From Cognataquiflexum rubidum (GTDB lineage: Bacteria > Bacteroidota > Bacteroidia > Cytophagales > Cyclobacteriaceae), in contig NZ_JAKZAL010000015.1 in the NCBI RefSeq assembly GCF_022538115.1, forward strand, positions 1-64,000: a stretch of DNA of 64,000 nt, read 5' to 3'. Numbering within the stretch: the stretch's first letter is position 1; each line of letters opens with the position of its first letter. This document shows positions 56,116 to 64,000 of this stretch, piece after piece. Position numbers and translations under genes: made by a program. Below the pieces are notes generated by a model, which ran no database searches, was not told the DNA's origin, and saw only the letters and a program-made list of their open reading frames with translations.

Positions 56116-56445
56116 GTGGAAGATCACAGAGGAAATGACAGAGAAGAAATCTTCTCAAAAAGAGTGAAGGCAGGTAAGCGGACTTACTTTTTTGATGTAA
56201 AATCAACCAAGTCAAACGACTATTACCTTACCATTACAGAAAGCAAAAGAAGGATGCAGGGCGATACTTTTGTTTTTGAAAAACACAAAATATTTCTTTA
56301 CAAAGAGGATTTCGGAAAATTCATTGAGGCTTTGCAAAGCGCTGTAGACCATGTCAAGAATGATTTGATGCCTGAGGTTGATTTCTCTCAATATGAGGTT
56401 GAGGAATCAGAAACCGAATTCGATGACGAGCTGAAGTGGGAATAA
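56116..56445 (+). CDS. DUF3276 PUR-like nucleic-acid-binding protein
   Basis: 109 residues. One PUR-repeat-like fold: IFSKRVKAGKRTYFFDVKST, YYLTITESKRR and an amphipathic helix KEDFGKFIEALQSAVDHV. The family (PF11680, relatives of eukaryotic Pur-alpha and Borrelia BpuR) binds single-stranded DNA or RNA. Start is GTG 56116. The acidic C-terminus (EESETEFDDELKWE) is usual. Gap of 122 bp to the second AI-2E gene. Confidence 0.88.
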   Translation: MEDHRGNDREEIFSKRVKAGKRTYFFDVKSTKSNDYYLTITESKRRMQGDTFVFEKHKIFLYKEDFGKFIEALQSAVDHVKNDLMPEVDFSQYEVEESETEFDDELKWE

Positions 56446-56567
56446 TCCCCATTTTTTAAATCATAAAGAGAAAAGAAACAATATCAGGGAATCTTCGTGG
56501 GGTTTTGAACAATCCGATTCGAAAGATTTCATTGTGATTGTTTCTTTTTCCTATCTTTCTATTACTT

Positions 56568-57650
56568 ATGAAAAAGCCAATCATCGCCCTTTTATTTTTC
56601 ATTTTCGTGCTTTTGGTGATTGGTTGGTATTTTTCAAACATCACTTTCTACTTTATTTTCTCTCTGGTTTTGGCGGCAATTTTGCGTCCATTGACCAACC
56701 GGATCAATTCATTCCACATCATCGGCCAACACACGCCAAGATGGCTTGCCATTTTGCTGTCATATGGACTGGTATTGACTTTAATTTTCCTGATAAGTTT
56801 ACTTTTTCTTCCCTTGATCAGTGCGCAGATTCAGGTGATTTCATCTTTTGATCCGGATTTCTTATATGAGCAGATCCAAAACCCAGTCGGCAAAATCGAG
56901 GACTTATTGATCAAATTTGGTTTGGTCAAAAGCGATCCGGGATTCTTGATACTCCAAGTCAGAGAAACACTTATATCAAGTTTTGGGTCGATCAATTATC
57001 AGGGTATTGTCAATACAGTTGTCAATACCACAAGTTCTTTTTTGATAGGTGTCATGGCCGTCAGTTTTATTTCCTTCTTTTTGTTGCTTGAAAATGGTCT
57101 CCTGAGAAGGAATATCATGGACCTCATTCCCAATCCTTATTTCGAGTTGTCTGTTTCCACATTCAATAAGGTCGAAAGACTTCTTTCCAATTATTTAGTC
57201 GGGCTTTTGATCCAAATCACCTGCATTTTTTCTTTGGCCGCCATCGGACTCACCTTAATGGAAATTGATTATGCTTTGACCATCGCCATGTTTGCAGCTG
57301 TGGCAAATCTCATACCTTATGCTGGACCCTTGCTTGGAGCAACTTTTGGGGTAATCGTAGGGATTTCTACCGGGAATTTTGAAAATTCCAATGAGATAAC
57401 TTTCATGATCATCAAAATACTTTCAGTTTTTGGGGTTGTCCAGTTGACTGATAATATCATATTGCAGCCTGTAATATTCTCCAAATCTGTAAAAGCACAT
57501 CCGCTTGAAATTTTTGTGATTATCTTTGCCGGTGCGAAAATCGCCGGTATCCTTGGGATGATCTTTGCAATACCGGTTTACACCATTTTCAGGGTATCCG
57601 TGTTGGAATTTTACCGGGGTTACCGAGAATACCGAATCTTTAAAATGTAA
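56568..57650 (+). CDS. AI-2E/PerM family transporter, copy 2
   Basis: 360 residues, eight hydrophobic helices. Signature ANLIPYAGPLLGATFGVIVGI and a C-terminal HPLEIFVIIFAGAKIAGILGMIFAIPVY. Same family as 43521-44606 but the two differ clearly in sequence, so they are old paralogs. ATG 56568 is chosen over a TTG at 56538. ychF follows 13 bp downstream. Confidence 0.88.
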   Translation: MKKPIIALLFFIFVLLVIGWYFSNITFYFIFSLVLAAILRPLTNRINSFHIIGQHTPRWLAILLSYGLVLTLIFLISLLFLPLISAQIQVISSFDPDFLYEQIQNPVGKIEDLLIKFGLVKSDPGFLILQVRETLISSFGSINYQGIVNTVVNTTSSFLIGVMAVSFISFFLLLENGLLRRNIMDLIPNPYFELSVSTFNKVERLLSNYLVGLLIQITCIFSLAAIGLTLMEIDYALTIAMFAAVANLIPYAGPLLGATFGVIVGISTGNFENSNEITFMIIKILSVFGVVQLTDNIILQPVIFSKSVKAHPLEIFVIIFAGAKIAGILGMIFAIPVYTIFRVSVLEFYRGYREYRIFKM

Positions 57651-57663
57651 AAAACAATCTTAA

Positions 57664-58761
57664 ATGGCTTTACAATGTGGCATCGTTGGCTTACCCAACG
57701 TTGGAAAATCAACTTTATTCAACGCACTTTCTGCTGCAAAAGCTGAAGCTGCAAACTTTCCTTTCTGTACAATAGAACCAAATGTCGGAGTAGTAACCGT
57801 TCCGGACCAACGGCTGTCCGTATTAGAGAAGCTAGTAAATCCAAACCGTGTTGTGCCAACTGTGATTGAGTTTGTCGACATCGCCGGACTGGTCAAGGGA
57901 GCAAGCAAAGGAGAAGGTTTAGGAAATAAATTTCTCGCAAATATCAGGGAAGTCGATGCAGTGATCCATGTGATCAGGTGCTTTGATGATGAAAACATTG
58001 TGCACGTAGCAGGTGGTGTTGATCCGGAATTTGACAAAGAAGTCATAGACACCGAACTACAGCTCAAAGATTTGGAATCAATAGACAAAAAAATCGCAAG
58101 AATAGAAAAAATAGCCAAATCCGGAGATGCAAGAGCCCGAAAAGACCTGGAAGTTCTTCAAACATTCAAATCAGAGCTCGAAGCAGGAAAAAACGCAAGG
58201 GCTGTTTCGATTGACAAGGAGGAATTTGAAGCCGTTAGAGACTTACATCTTTTGACTATCAAGCCTGTGCTCTATGTAGCCAATGTAGATGAAAAAAGTC
58301 TTTTGACAGGCAATAAATATGTAGATCAATTGAGAGAAAAAGTAAAGGAAGAGCATGCGGATGTCATCATTCTCTGTGCGGCCATCGAGTCACAAATCGC
58401 TGAATTGGACGATGCAGACGAAAAAGCCATGTTTTTGGGAGAATACGGCTTAGACGAAAGCGGCTTGAACAAATTGATTTCGGGGGCGTACAAGTTACTT
58501 GATTTGATTACTTATTTCACTGCGGGGGTTCAGGAAGTCCGAGCATGGACAATCAAAAAAGGTTGGAAGGCTCCACAAGCTGCCGGTGTCATCCACACAG
58601 ATTTTGAAAGAGGATTTATCAAAGCAGAAGTAATCAAACTTTCTGACTACGAAATGTATAAATCAGAGGCCGCCTGTAGGGAAAATGGAAAAATATCGAT
58701 TGAGGGCAAAGAATATGTCGTTCAAGACGGAGATATCATGCATTTTAGATTCAATGTATAA
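57664..58761 (+). CDS. ychF: Ribosome-associated ATPase YchF (Obg family)
   Basis: 365 residues. P-loop GLPNVGKSTLFN (residues 8-19), switch regions PNVGVVTVPD and FVDIAGLVKGASKGEGLGNKFL, the NVDE specificity motif (YVANVDE, which favours ATP over GTP) and a C-terminal TGS domain ending YVVQDGDIMHFRFNV. Full length. Likely cotranscribed with the AI-2E gene. Confidence 0.96.
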   Translation: MALQCGIVGLPNVGKSTLFNALSAAKAEAANFPFCTIEPNVGVVTVPDQRLSVLEKLVNPNRVVPTVIEFVDIAGLVKGASKGEGLGNKFLANIREVDAVIHVIRCFDDENIVHVAGGVDPEFDKEVIDTELQLKDLESIDKKIARIEKIAKSGDARARKDLEVLQTFKSELEAGKNARAVSIDKEEFEAVRDLHLLTIKPVLYVANVDEKSLLTGNKYVDQLREKVKEEHADVIILCAAIESQIAELDDADEKAMFLGEYGLDESGLNKLISGAYKLLDLITYFTAGVQEVRAWTIKKGWKAPQAAGVIHTDFERGFIKAEVIKLSDYEMYKSEAACRENGKISIEGKEYVVQDGDIMHFRFNV

Positions 58762-58783
58762 CAAGTTTAAAGAAATTAATTTG

Positions 58784-58791
58784 TACTTTTG
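58784..58791 (+). promoter_or_regulatory. Bacteroidota -7 box candidate for the cas6-like gene
   Basis: TACTTTTG fits TAnnTTTG, 77 bp before the GTG start at 58869, just after ychF. A 10-bp direct repeat CAAGTTTAAA flanks it (58762-58771 and 58828-58837). Confidence 0.45.
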
Positions 58792-58868
58792 CAAGAACCG
58801 TGAATATTGTGATTAATGATTAATTACCAAGTTTAAATAATTGTTTCATTTCTATTTTTATTAAACCC

Positions 58869-59738
58869 GTGAGAATAAGATTAATATTTTCGTTAAAAAA
58901 CAAAGGTGCTTATTTACCTTTCCATCACCAGTACATCTTGGCTCAATTTCTGAAAGGATTGATCGTGAAAGGTGGCAGGGAAGAATTTTTTAACTACAAT
59001 TACTTCAATTTCTCTGGTCTTAAAGGTCAGACCAAAGTAAGTCGAAGCGGACTTCACTACTACTCGAGCTTAGTCACTCTAGTGCTTTCATCACCCAATG
59101 AAGAATTTATGGACTATTTGCTGGAGCAGGTATTCGAAACTCCTAAAATTGAGTTAGGAAACCTTATCCTTTCCCCTGAGTACACGGAACAGGAAACAGA
59201 ACCAACATTGGAAGTTTCAAACAAATTTGTTTGTATCTCTCCATTGGTATTGTTGACACCTGCTTTCAATGATGAATCGGGAAAAAGATTTATCAACCCG
59301 GATACAGATGAATTCTCTGACCTGCTGTATGAATCTACCCTGACTAGGATGGAAAGATCGGGATGGTACAACCAAGAACAAATGGAATCCTTCTACAAAT
59401 TCCAAGTTGTACCTGACATGAATTATGTAAATAAGTTGAGAGAGCAGCAAAAGAAATTTGCTAGAATCTACTCCGTTTACGACATGGATGTGAAGTATGA
59501 AGTAAGAGGGTATACTTTACCTTTTACACTATATGCAGCTCCAGAGGTGCAAGACTTTGTGTTTAAGTGCGGATTGGGTGCGTTCACCCACAAAGGATTT
59601 GGTATGCTAGACCTTGCAAACCATGCTCCTAACCAACGCGCTGAACCCTACAAGTTCAAAAGAGAAGGTTTCATTCCTTACAAAGCCCAGGATAGACCTA
59701 AGTCCGGAGAATCGGAAGAAGGACAAGAGGAACTTTAA
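58869..59738 (+). CDS. cas6: Stand-alone Cas6-family CRISPR RNA endoribonuclease
   Basis: 289 residues of the Cas6 RAMP family, which normally cuts pre-crRNA inside repeats. N-terminal ferredoxin-like fold (MRIRLIFSLKN, LPFHHQYILAQFLKG), then SPLVLLTPAFNDESGKRF and PDTDEFSDLL, the usual centre blocks, and the C-terminal Gly-rich loop CGLGAFTHKGFGMLDL (about 234-249). Start is GTG, which gives exactly the family N-terminus. Candidate catalytic histidines are 19, 20 and 63; none sits in the usual place (residue 35-50), so activity is open. It ends with an acidic tail. No cas1/2/3, effector genes or CRISPR repeats in the window. It has its own promoter-like box and a hairpin right at the stop. 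Confidence 0.85.
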   Translation: MRIRLIFSLKNKGAYLPFHHQYILAQFLKGLIVKGGREEFFNYNYFNFSGLKGQTKVSRSGLHYYSSLVTLVLSSPNEEFMDYLLEQVFETPKIELGNLILSPEYTEQETEPTLEVSNKFVCISPLVLLTPAFNDESGKRFINPDTDEFSDLLYESTLTRMERSGWYNQEQMESFYKFQVVPDMNYVNKLREQQKKFARIYSVYDMDVKYEVRGYTLPFTLYAAPEVQDFVFKCGLGAFTHKGFGMLDLANHAPNQRAEPYKFKREGFIPYKAQDRPKSGESEEGQEEL

Positions 59739-59774
59739 AACAATAAAACCGGCCGCAAGCCGGTTTTATTGTTT
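59738..59774. terminator. Hairpin directly after the cas6 stop codon
   Basis: 16-bp perfect stem (59738-59753 with 59759-59774), loop CGCAA. The A-rich left arm and T-rich right arm around the core ACCGGC/GCCGGT make it a bidirectional terminator for cas6 and the convergent 59808 gene. Confidence 0.85.
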
Positions 59775-59807
59775 ACTTACTTTTCAATCAGTTGCTTTTC
59801 TAATTTT

Positions 59808-62510
59808 TCAATCTGATGTGAAACTGACTGTGTTCATCAGAAATGAGCCCCAAATATCCACGCCTGTTTCGGTCTGGAAAATAATGTACAGATCTTCCCT
59901 TCCATTCGTTTCTTCTATTCGCAGACTATAATCAAACCATTTATTCTGTTTGTTTTTTGGCCTGTTTTCTTCACTGAGAACCGGAGTTTTCCCAATTAAT
60001 TTCCCATCTACACTACCGACTCTCACCTCAAACCACCCTGATTTCTTATTCGGATCAAGAGAAAGAACCAAATTTTTTACCTCACTAAGGTCAATTCCAT
60101 TGAATCCGATGTGGGATAAGTTCTCAGTAAACTTGACCAATTTTGAATCCTGCCAATTGGCTTTTGCTGTGCCTTTGAAATAATCAGCCTCAGCAGCCAA
60201 TAACATAGGGTTTCTAAGCACAACCTGTTCCCTTCTCAGTATTGGCGCAATTCCATTTGCACCCTTATCCTGATAGCTTACTGTCAAGAGATACGTTCCA
60301 TTCAAATTCCCTTTGGCATGTTGGTTTAAATTCAAAACACCTTGAGCAGCAATCCTGTTTTTGGGATTTGATTGCTTGTTTGGAGACAAGGAAAGGATAT
60401 ACTCTACCATTTCTCCAATATCTCCTTGCGATAGATGTGCATGGCTTGGCATCTGTCGCTCGCCCCATACGCCGCCTCCACCATTGGTAATTTTCTTTAC
60501 AAGATAATTTTTACCTGATGGATCACTTTCATATTTGACTGCCACTGTCGCATAACTTGGACCAATGGATGGATTGTCAATGCCGTGACAGGCATTACAA
60601 CCACTCTTAACAGTCAGATTTTGACCCAATAGACTAACTGAAGGCGTTTCCTGCTGGTGCCCTTCCGCGGCTTCTACCCTATCGAATCCATTTTTCAAAT
60701 AATCCCACGTGACCATGATCTTATCTGCCGGAATGACGCCATCTTCACGGTCTGCGACAGTCACCTGGTAATCAATCGAAGGATTTCCCCAATAAAATGA
60801 TTGGTTGTTATCCATTTGAATTGAAATTTCCGGAGGCTCATTACCCACTGTCACTTCGAGTTGGTAAGTGTCAATTTTCCCCTCATTGTCTGTGACGGTC
60901 AGGGTAGGTTTGAAAATTCCGGTTTTCTCAAAGGTGAATGTGGGATTTTGTTCCCTCGACTGTATTTTCCCTGTTCCTTCAAAATCCCATCCGTAGGTCA
61001 ACAAGCTGTCGCCTTCATCAAAATCCATGCTCCCTTCACTAGAGAATTGAACGGTCAAGGGCGCTGCTCCCTGGTTTTTATCCGCAGCCGCTTTGGCCAC
61101 AGGCTTTCTGTTTCCTGCACTGAATTCTATTTTGTATAATCCTGAGTCGTCATTTTGAGCTGACCAATAAGTCCCATATTCGAGTACATAAAGTGAACCG
61201 TCGGGGCCAAACTGCATGTCAACAGGCTTATCAAAAACTAACGTGGGAAGAAACCTTTCCATGGAATCCAAATCGGAATTCTCATCCATCGTGACTGTAA
61301 AAATCCAATTACGCATCCAATCATAGATAAACAATTTACCATGATAGTATTTTGGAAATTTCACCTCTGTCTTTGGAAACAAGTCGTGATAGTAAACCGG
61401 TCCTGCCATGGCATTCCGCCCCCCTGAACCCAATTGGGGGAAATCCTCAGAGTCAGCATATGGATACCAGATAAATGCCGGTTGGGCGGGAGGAAGTTGC
61501 TTGACTCCGGTATTGTTTGGAGAATTGTTGACCGGTGCCTTGGGATCATATTCAAAAATGCTTTGCTGCTTTTCAAAATCATAATACCAATACGGCTTAT
61601 TGTTGGCAATCAGGTATGGCCATCCAAAGAAGCCTGCTTTCTTGGCTTGATTGACTTCATCGTAACCTCTTGGCCCTCTTTGAAGACTGTCTTTTGTGGC
61701 ATCAGGTCCGACTTCTCCCCAATATAAATACCCGTTCTTTTGATCAACCGAAATTCTGAAGGGGTTTCTATTTCCCTTGACATAAATCTCAGGACGAGTA
61801 TCAGGAGTTCCTACCGGAAAAAGGTTGCCCTCAGGTATAGTATATGTCCCATCGGGCTGAGGTGTAATTCTCAAAATCCCTCCCCGAAGGTCATTGCTAT
61901 TGCCGGAACTTCTCTGTGCGTCGACGTTTTCGGGCCTTCCATTTCTCTCATCGATGGGATTGTAGCTGTCAGATTCGAAAGGAGTAGTGTCATCGCCTAG
62001 TGAAAGGAAAAGATTTCCTTTATGGTCAAACTCAATAGAGCCACCGCTATGGCAACAGCCTCTGAAATGCGGAATCTCCAACATGATTTTTTCTGAAGCC
62101 ATTTCAATCATGTCATCTACAAGAGTAAATCTTGACAAGCGGTTGATACTGACAGGTTCTATAGGAGCATAATAAAGGTAAATCCAACTATTCTTATCAA
62201 AGCCGGGATCCTTTGCCAATCCCAACAAACCATCTTCCCCATCAAAATAAACGTTCAGAAAACCGATTTCTTTGGTTCCTCCATTTGAGGGTTCATACAT
62301 TTTGACCTTCCCTTTTCTCTCAATGAATATCACCCTCCCATCACTGAGGACTTCCAATTCCATGGGTTCATCCAGTTTTTCCACCAGGGCGACTTTGGTA
62401 AAGCGGCTATCCTCCGGCTTTTCAGTGACAAATTTTTCCTCTTCCTTTTGGCAGGAGGCAAAAACAATAAGCATCGCTGAAAAAAGAATAATGGGTAAAA
62501 GTGGTTTCAT
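59808..62510 (-). CDS. Lipoprotein fusing glucose/sorbosone dehydrogenase, PKD and cytochrome c domains
   Basis: 900 residues. Lipobox VFASC (Cys20). Residues ~40-465 form a PQQ-type sugar dehydrogenase propeller (GLLGLAKDPGFDKN, FRGCCHSGGSIEFD, GNRNPFRI, YWGEVGPDA). A PKD domain follows (~475-560: VQFSSEGSMDFDEGDSLLTYGWDFEG), then a cytochrome c unit with CNACHG (CxxCH about 637-641) and a distal Met in RQMPSHAHL, and a carbohydrate-binding-like C-terminus (~770-900). Likely oxidises sugars outside the cell membrane and passes electrons to its own heme. Confidence 0.9.
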   Translation of the reverse strand: MKPLLPIILFSAMLIVFASCQKEEEKFVTEKPEDSRFTKVALVEKLDEPMELEVLSDGRVIFIERKGKVKMYEPSNGGTKEIGFLNVYFDGEDGLLGLAKDPGFDKNSWIYLYYAPIEPVSINRLSRFTLVDDMIEMASEKIMLEIPHFRGCCHSGGSIEFDHKGNLFLSLGDDTTPFESDSYNPIDERNGRPENVDAQRSSGNSNDLRGGILRITPQPDGTYTIPEGNLFPVGTPDTRPEIYVKGNRNPFRISVDQKNGYLYWGEVGPDATKDSLQRGPRGYDEVNQAKKAGFFGWPYLIANNKPYWYYDFEKQQSIFEYDPKAPVNNSPNNTGVKQLPPAQPAFIWYPYADSEDFPQLGSGGRNAMAGPVYYHDLFPKTEVKFPKYYHGKLFIYDWMRNWIFTVTMDENSDLDSMERFLPTLVFDKPVDMQFGPDGSLYVLEYGTYWSAQNDDSGLYKIEFSAGNRKPVAKAAADKNQGAAPLTVQFSSEGSMDFDEGDSLLTYGWDFEGTGKIQSREQNPTFTFEKTGIFKPTLTVTDNEGKIDTYQLEVTVGNEPPEISIQMDNNQSFYWGNPSIDYQVTVADREDGVIPADKIMVTWDYLKNGFDRVEAAEGHQQETPSVSLLGQNLTVKSGCNACHGIDNPSIGPSYATVAVKYESDPSGKNYLVKKITNGGGGVWGERQMPSHAHLSQGDIGEMVEYILSLSPNKQSNPKNRIAAQGVLNLNQHAKGNLNGTYLLTVSYQDKGANGIAPILRREQVVLRNPMLLAAEADYFKGTAKANWQDSKLVKFTENLSHIGFNGIDLSEVKNLVLSLDPNKKSGWFEVRVGSVDGKLIGKTPVLSEENRPKNKQNKWFDYSLRIEETNGREDLYIIFQTETGVDIWGSFLMNTVSFTSD

Positions 62511-62563
62511 GGGCCTTATGGGTTTGAGATAAGACCAAGATATAGAAAATAAGATTTAAACAA

Positions 62564-62594
62564 ATAAAAAAATCCCCTAGAGGCTAGGGGATTT
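62564..62594 (-). terminator. Terminator of the outer-membrane barrel gene
   Basis: 11-bp stem AAATCCCCTAG / CTAGGGGATTT with a 3-nt loop, then a T run on the minus strand (A run at 62566-62572). Lies 22 bp after the stop at 62616. Confidence 0.9.
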
Positions 62595-62615
62595 AACAAA
62601 TGGATTTTGGAGTAA

Positions 62616-63194
62616 TTAAAATTTAAAAGAGAGACCGAGCATCAATTGTTGGAATCTGAAATCACCATCTCCGGTAAAGACATCATCAATGTTGACTGTT
62701 TGTCCATTGAGCACTCTTTCATACCTGAGATCCAATCCTACATTCCCAAGGTTGAGTCCGATTCCAAATTGATACCCTGCATTGAATTTGTCAAATTCGA
62801 AGTCACGCAACTCGTCTTCTATATAGTAATGGAAAGAAGGTCCTGCAAATACTGAAACCACAGACCCCAATAGGTTTAACCCAACCAATACAGGCGCATC
62901 AAGTCTTTGGGTTTGCAATTGGACTGAGTTGATTTCTGATTTTAAATTGGTATAATTGAGTTCTGGTCTCAGGAAAACCGGTCCTGCATTTACCTTCCCA
63001 AATAATCCCAAATGGTAACCAAGGTTATTTTTTGGAGATCCCCAAATCGCCTCAGCATCCTTAAAATACTGTCCGTTTGAATTGTAATTTAATCCTCCTT
63101 TGATTCCAAACCCTCCACCGGTTTGAGAGTACCCTGAATGGCAAAATACCATCAGGACAAACATGAGTACGCTGGCTTTCAATGTAGTTTTCAT
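62616..63194 (-). CDS. Small outer-membrane beta-barrel protein (PorT-like)
   Basis: 192 residues. Signal peptide (about residues 5-23, ending GYSQ), then eight-strand-like barrel with GFGIKGGLNYNSNG, YHLGLFGKVNAGPVFLRPELNYT, and an aromatic C-terminus LMLGLSFKF. Typical of the porin-family/PorT-like small barrels common in Bacteroidota; the role is unknown. ATG 63194 is used; the in-frame TTG at 63233 would put the signal peptide 13 residues inside. Confidence 0.83.
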   Translation of the reverse strand: MKTTLKASVLMFVLMVFCHSGYSQTGGGFGIKGGLNYNSNGQYFKDAEAIWGSPKNNLGYHLGLFGKVNAGPVFLRPELNYTNLKSEINSVQLQTQRLDAPVLVGLNLLGSVVSVFAGPSFHYYIEDELRDFEFDKFNAGYQFGIGLNLGNVGLDLRYERVLNGQTVNIDDVFTGDGDFRFQQLMLGLSFKF

Positions 63195-63464
63195 AATAGT
63201 TGGTTTATGTGAATTGAAATATATTTTCAGCAAATGATATTAGGGTTGACGCATATCTGACAATTCTTTTTTGAGCAATTGTTAATCTTTGCAAACACAT
63301 TCATCTGATTTGCTGTTAGTAAACGTATATCTTCCGGATTCTTGTATAATTTGAATGTCCATAAAATGTCCATCATTCAATTGTCTCCATAGACAGCAAC
63401 CGATTCCCATTTATCTAAAATCATGCCCCATTCAAATTCAATAGTTAAAACAGTCAATAAGATC

Positions 63465-64000
63465 ATGGCCTTTTCAAAAAAAATCCTTTATCTGGTATTA
63501 ATACCTACTTTCAGTCTTTTGGTGTTTTCCTGCTCACAGGCAGAAAATGGAAAACAAAAAAGTGAAAATTCCGATGCTCCTGAAGAAATTTATGATGGAC
63601 CTACAGCTTTGGCCACTTTTGCAGGTGGATGCTTTTGGTGTATAGAAGCTCCTTTTGAGGGAGTTGACGGTATTGTATCTGTGGTTTCCGGCTATGCCGG
63701 TGGCAAAGAAAAAAATCCAACCTATTCGGATGTATCTGGAGGAAAAACAACCCACAGAGAATCTGTACAAGTCACATTTAACCCTGATATCATCAGTTAT
63801 TCTGAGATATTGGAAATTTTCTGGCAGCAATTTGACCCGACTGACGAAGGCGGTTCCTTTTACGACAGGGGATTTCAATACACTTCTGCGGTATTTTACC
63901 ATGACAAAATCCAAAAGGAAGCTGCCGAAGCTTCCCTCAAGAAGCTTTCCCAATCAGGCAAATTTGACAAACCCATCGTAACTCCTTTGATCAAGTTTAC
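63465..64000 (+). CDS. msrA: Lipoprotein methionine sulfoxide reductase A (3' end cut by window)
   Basis: 178 codons visible. Signal peptide with lipobox LVFSC, a Ser/Glu-rich linker, then the MsrA domain with the catalytic GGCFWCIEAPFEGVDGI and SGYAGG, YSDVSGGKTTHRESVQV and TDEGGSFYDRGFQYTSAVFY. It repairs methionine-S-sulfoxide, here on periplasmic or surface proteins because of the lipid anchor. An in-frame ATG at 63423 also exists but would add 14 residues ahead of the signal. An MsrB domain could follow beyond the window. Confidence 0.93.
   Translation, partial: MAFSKKILYLVLIPTFSLLVFSCSQAENGKQKSENSDAPEEIYDGPTALATFAGGCFWCIEAPFEGVDGIVSVVSGYAGGKEKNPTYSDVSGGKTTHRESVQVTFNPDIISYSEILEIFWQQFDPTDEGGSFYDRGFQYTSAVFYHDKIQKEAAEASLKKLSQSGKFDKPIVTPLIKF

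Noticed and set aside
58762-58868. CRISPR leader or repeats near cas6
   Set aside because: Only a 10-bp direct repeat (CAAGTTTAAA) occurs twice; no repeat-spacer periodicity on either strand around cas6.
63355-63444. 29-codon frame upstream of msrA
   Set aside because: Cys/Pro-rich random-looking product, no signal or binding site; treated as chance.

Overview
The window looks like a chromosomal, mostly housekeeping segment of a Bacteroidota bacterium, most likely a Cytophagales/Cyclobacteriaceae relative. Direct pointers are a mitochondrial-type aconitase, a DUF3276 (PUR-like) nucleic-acid-binding protein, a CtlX-type hydrolase, a phosphate-selective-porin-like protein, lipoproteins with LxxC-type lipoboxes, few Shine-Dalgarno sequences before start codons, and repeated matches to the Bacteroidota -7 promoter box TAnnTTTG at plausible distances from starts. 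The genus is inference. No rRNA, tRNA, insertion sequence, prophage or CRISPR array was seen.

Layout. 1-5.8 kb: a truncated two-cassette ABC ATPase, dtd, a Rossmann protein, YkvA-like and unknown membrane proteins, an A-type Fe-S scaffold lacking its C-terminal cysteines, and a PaaE-type ferredoxin reductase. 6-12 kb: purB, a SulP anion transporter, ctlX and two tandem paralogous exported propeller-like proteins. 12-16.6 kb (minus): Nudix, YciO-like, WbqC, clpC. 16.7-22.8 kb (plus): mltG, thioesterase, YihY/BrkB, pta, truncated globin, plsC, gatC. 22.8-30.2 kb: a 936-residue membrane/TPR protein of unknown function, an ABC ATPase, cobalamin adenosyltransferase, ilvE, and prfB with an intact programmed +1 frameshift. 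30-38 kb: MFS, lysoplasmalogenase-like protein, and a minus-strand run lrp/asnC-Nudix-MATE-M24 peptidase plus a TPR protein. 38-45.5 kb: M3 oligopeptidase, M20 amidohydrolase, a 28-residue predicted membrane miniprotein, CDF exporter, AI-2E family protein, TPR lipoprotein. 45.5-54.4 kb: hybrid sensor kinase, porin, aconitase, 7TM sensor kinase. 54.4-58.8 kb: LuxC-like acyl-CoA reductase divergent from a dicluster ferredoxin, DUF3276 protein, second AI-2E protein, ychF.

The most unusual gene is at 58869-59738: a stand-alone Cas6-family RNA endonuclease with its own promoter-like box and a 37-nt perfect hairpin touching its stop codon, with no other cas gene or CRISPR array in the window. It sits among housekeeping genes, which suggests a vertically kept, possibly repurposed Cas6. 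The window closes with a large secreted sugar-dehydrogenase/PKD/cytochrome c lipoprotein, a small outer-membrane barrel and a truncated lipoprotein MsrA.

Most genes form short operons bounded by clear hairpin terminators. Several start codons are GTG or TTG, and where the obvious long frame began at a poor TTG I moved the start to a downstream ATG that restores the family N-terminus or signal peptide.
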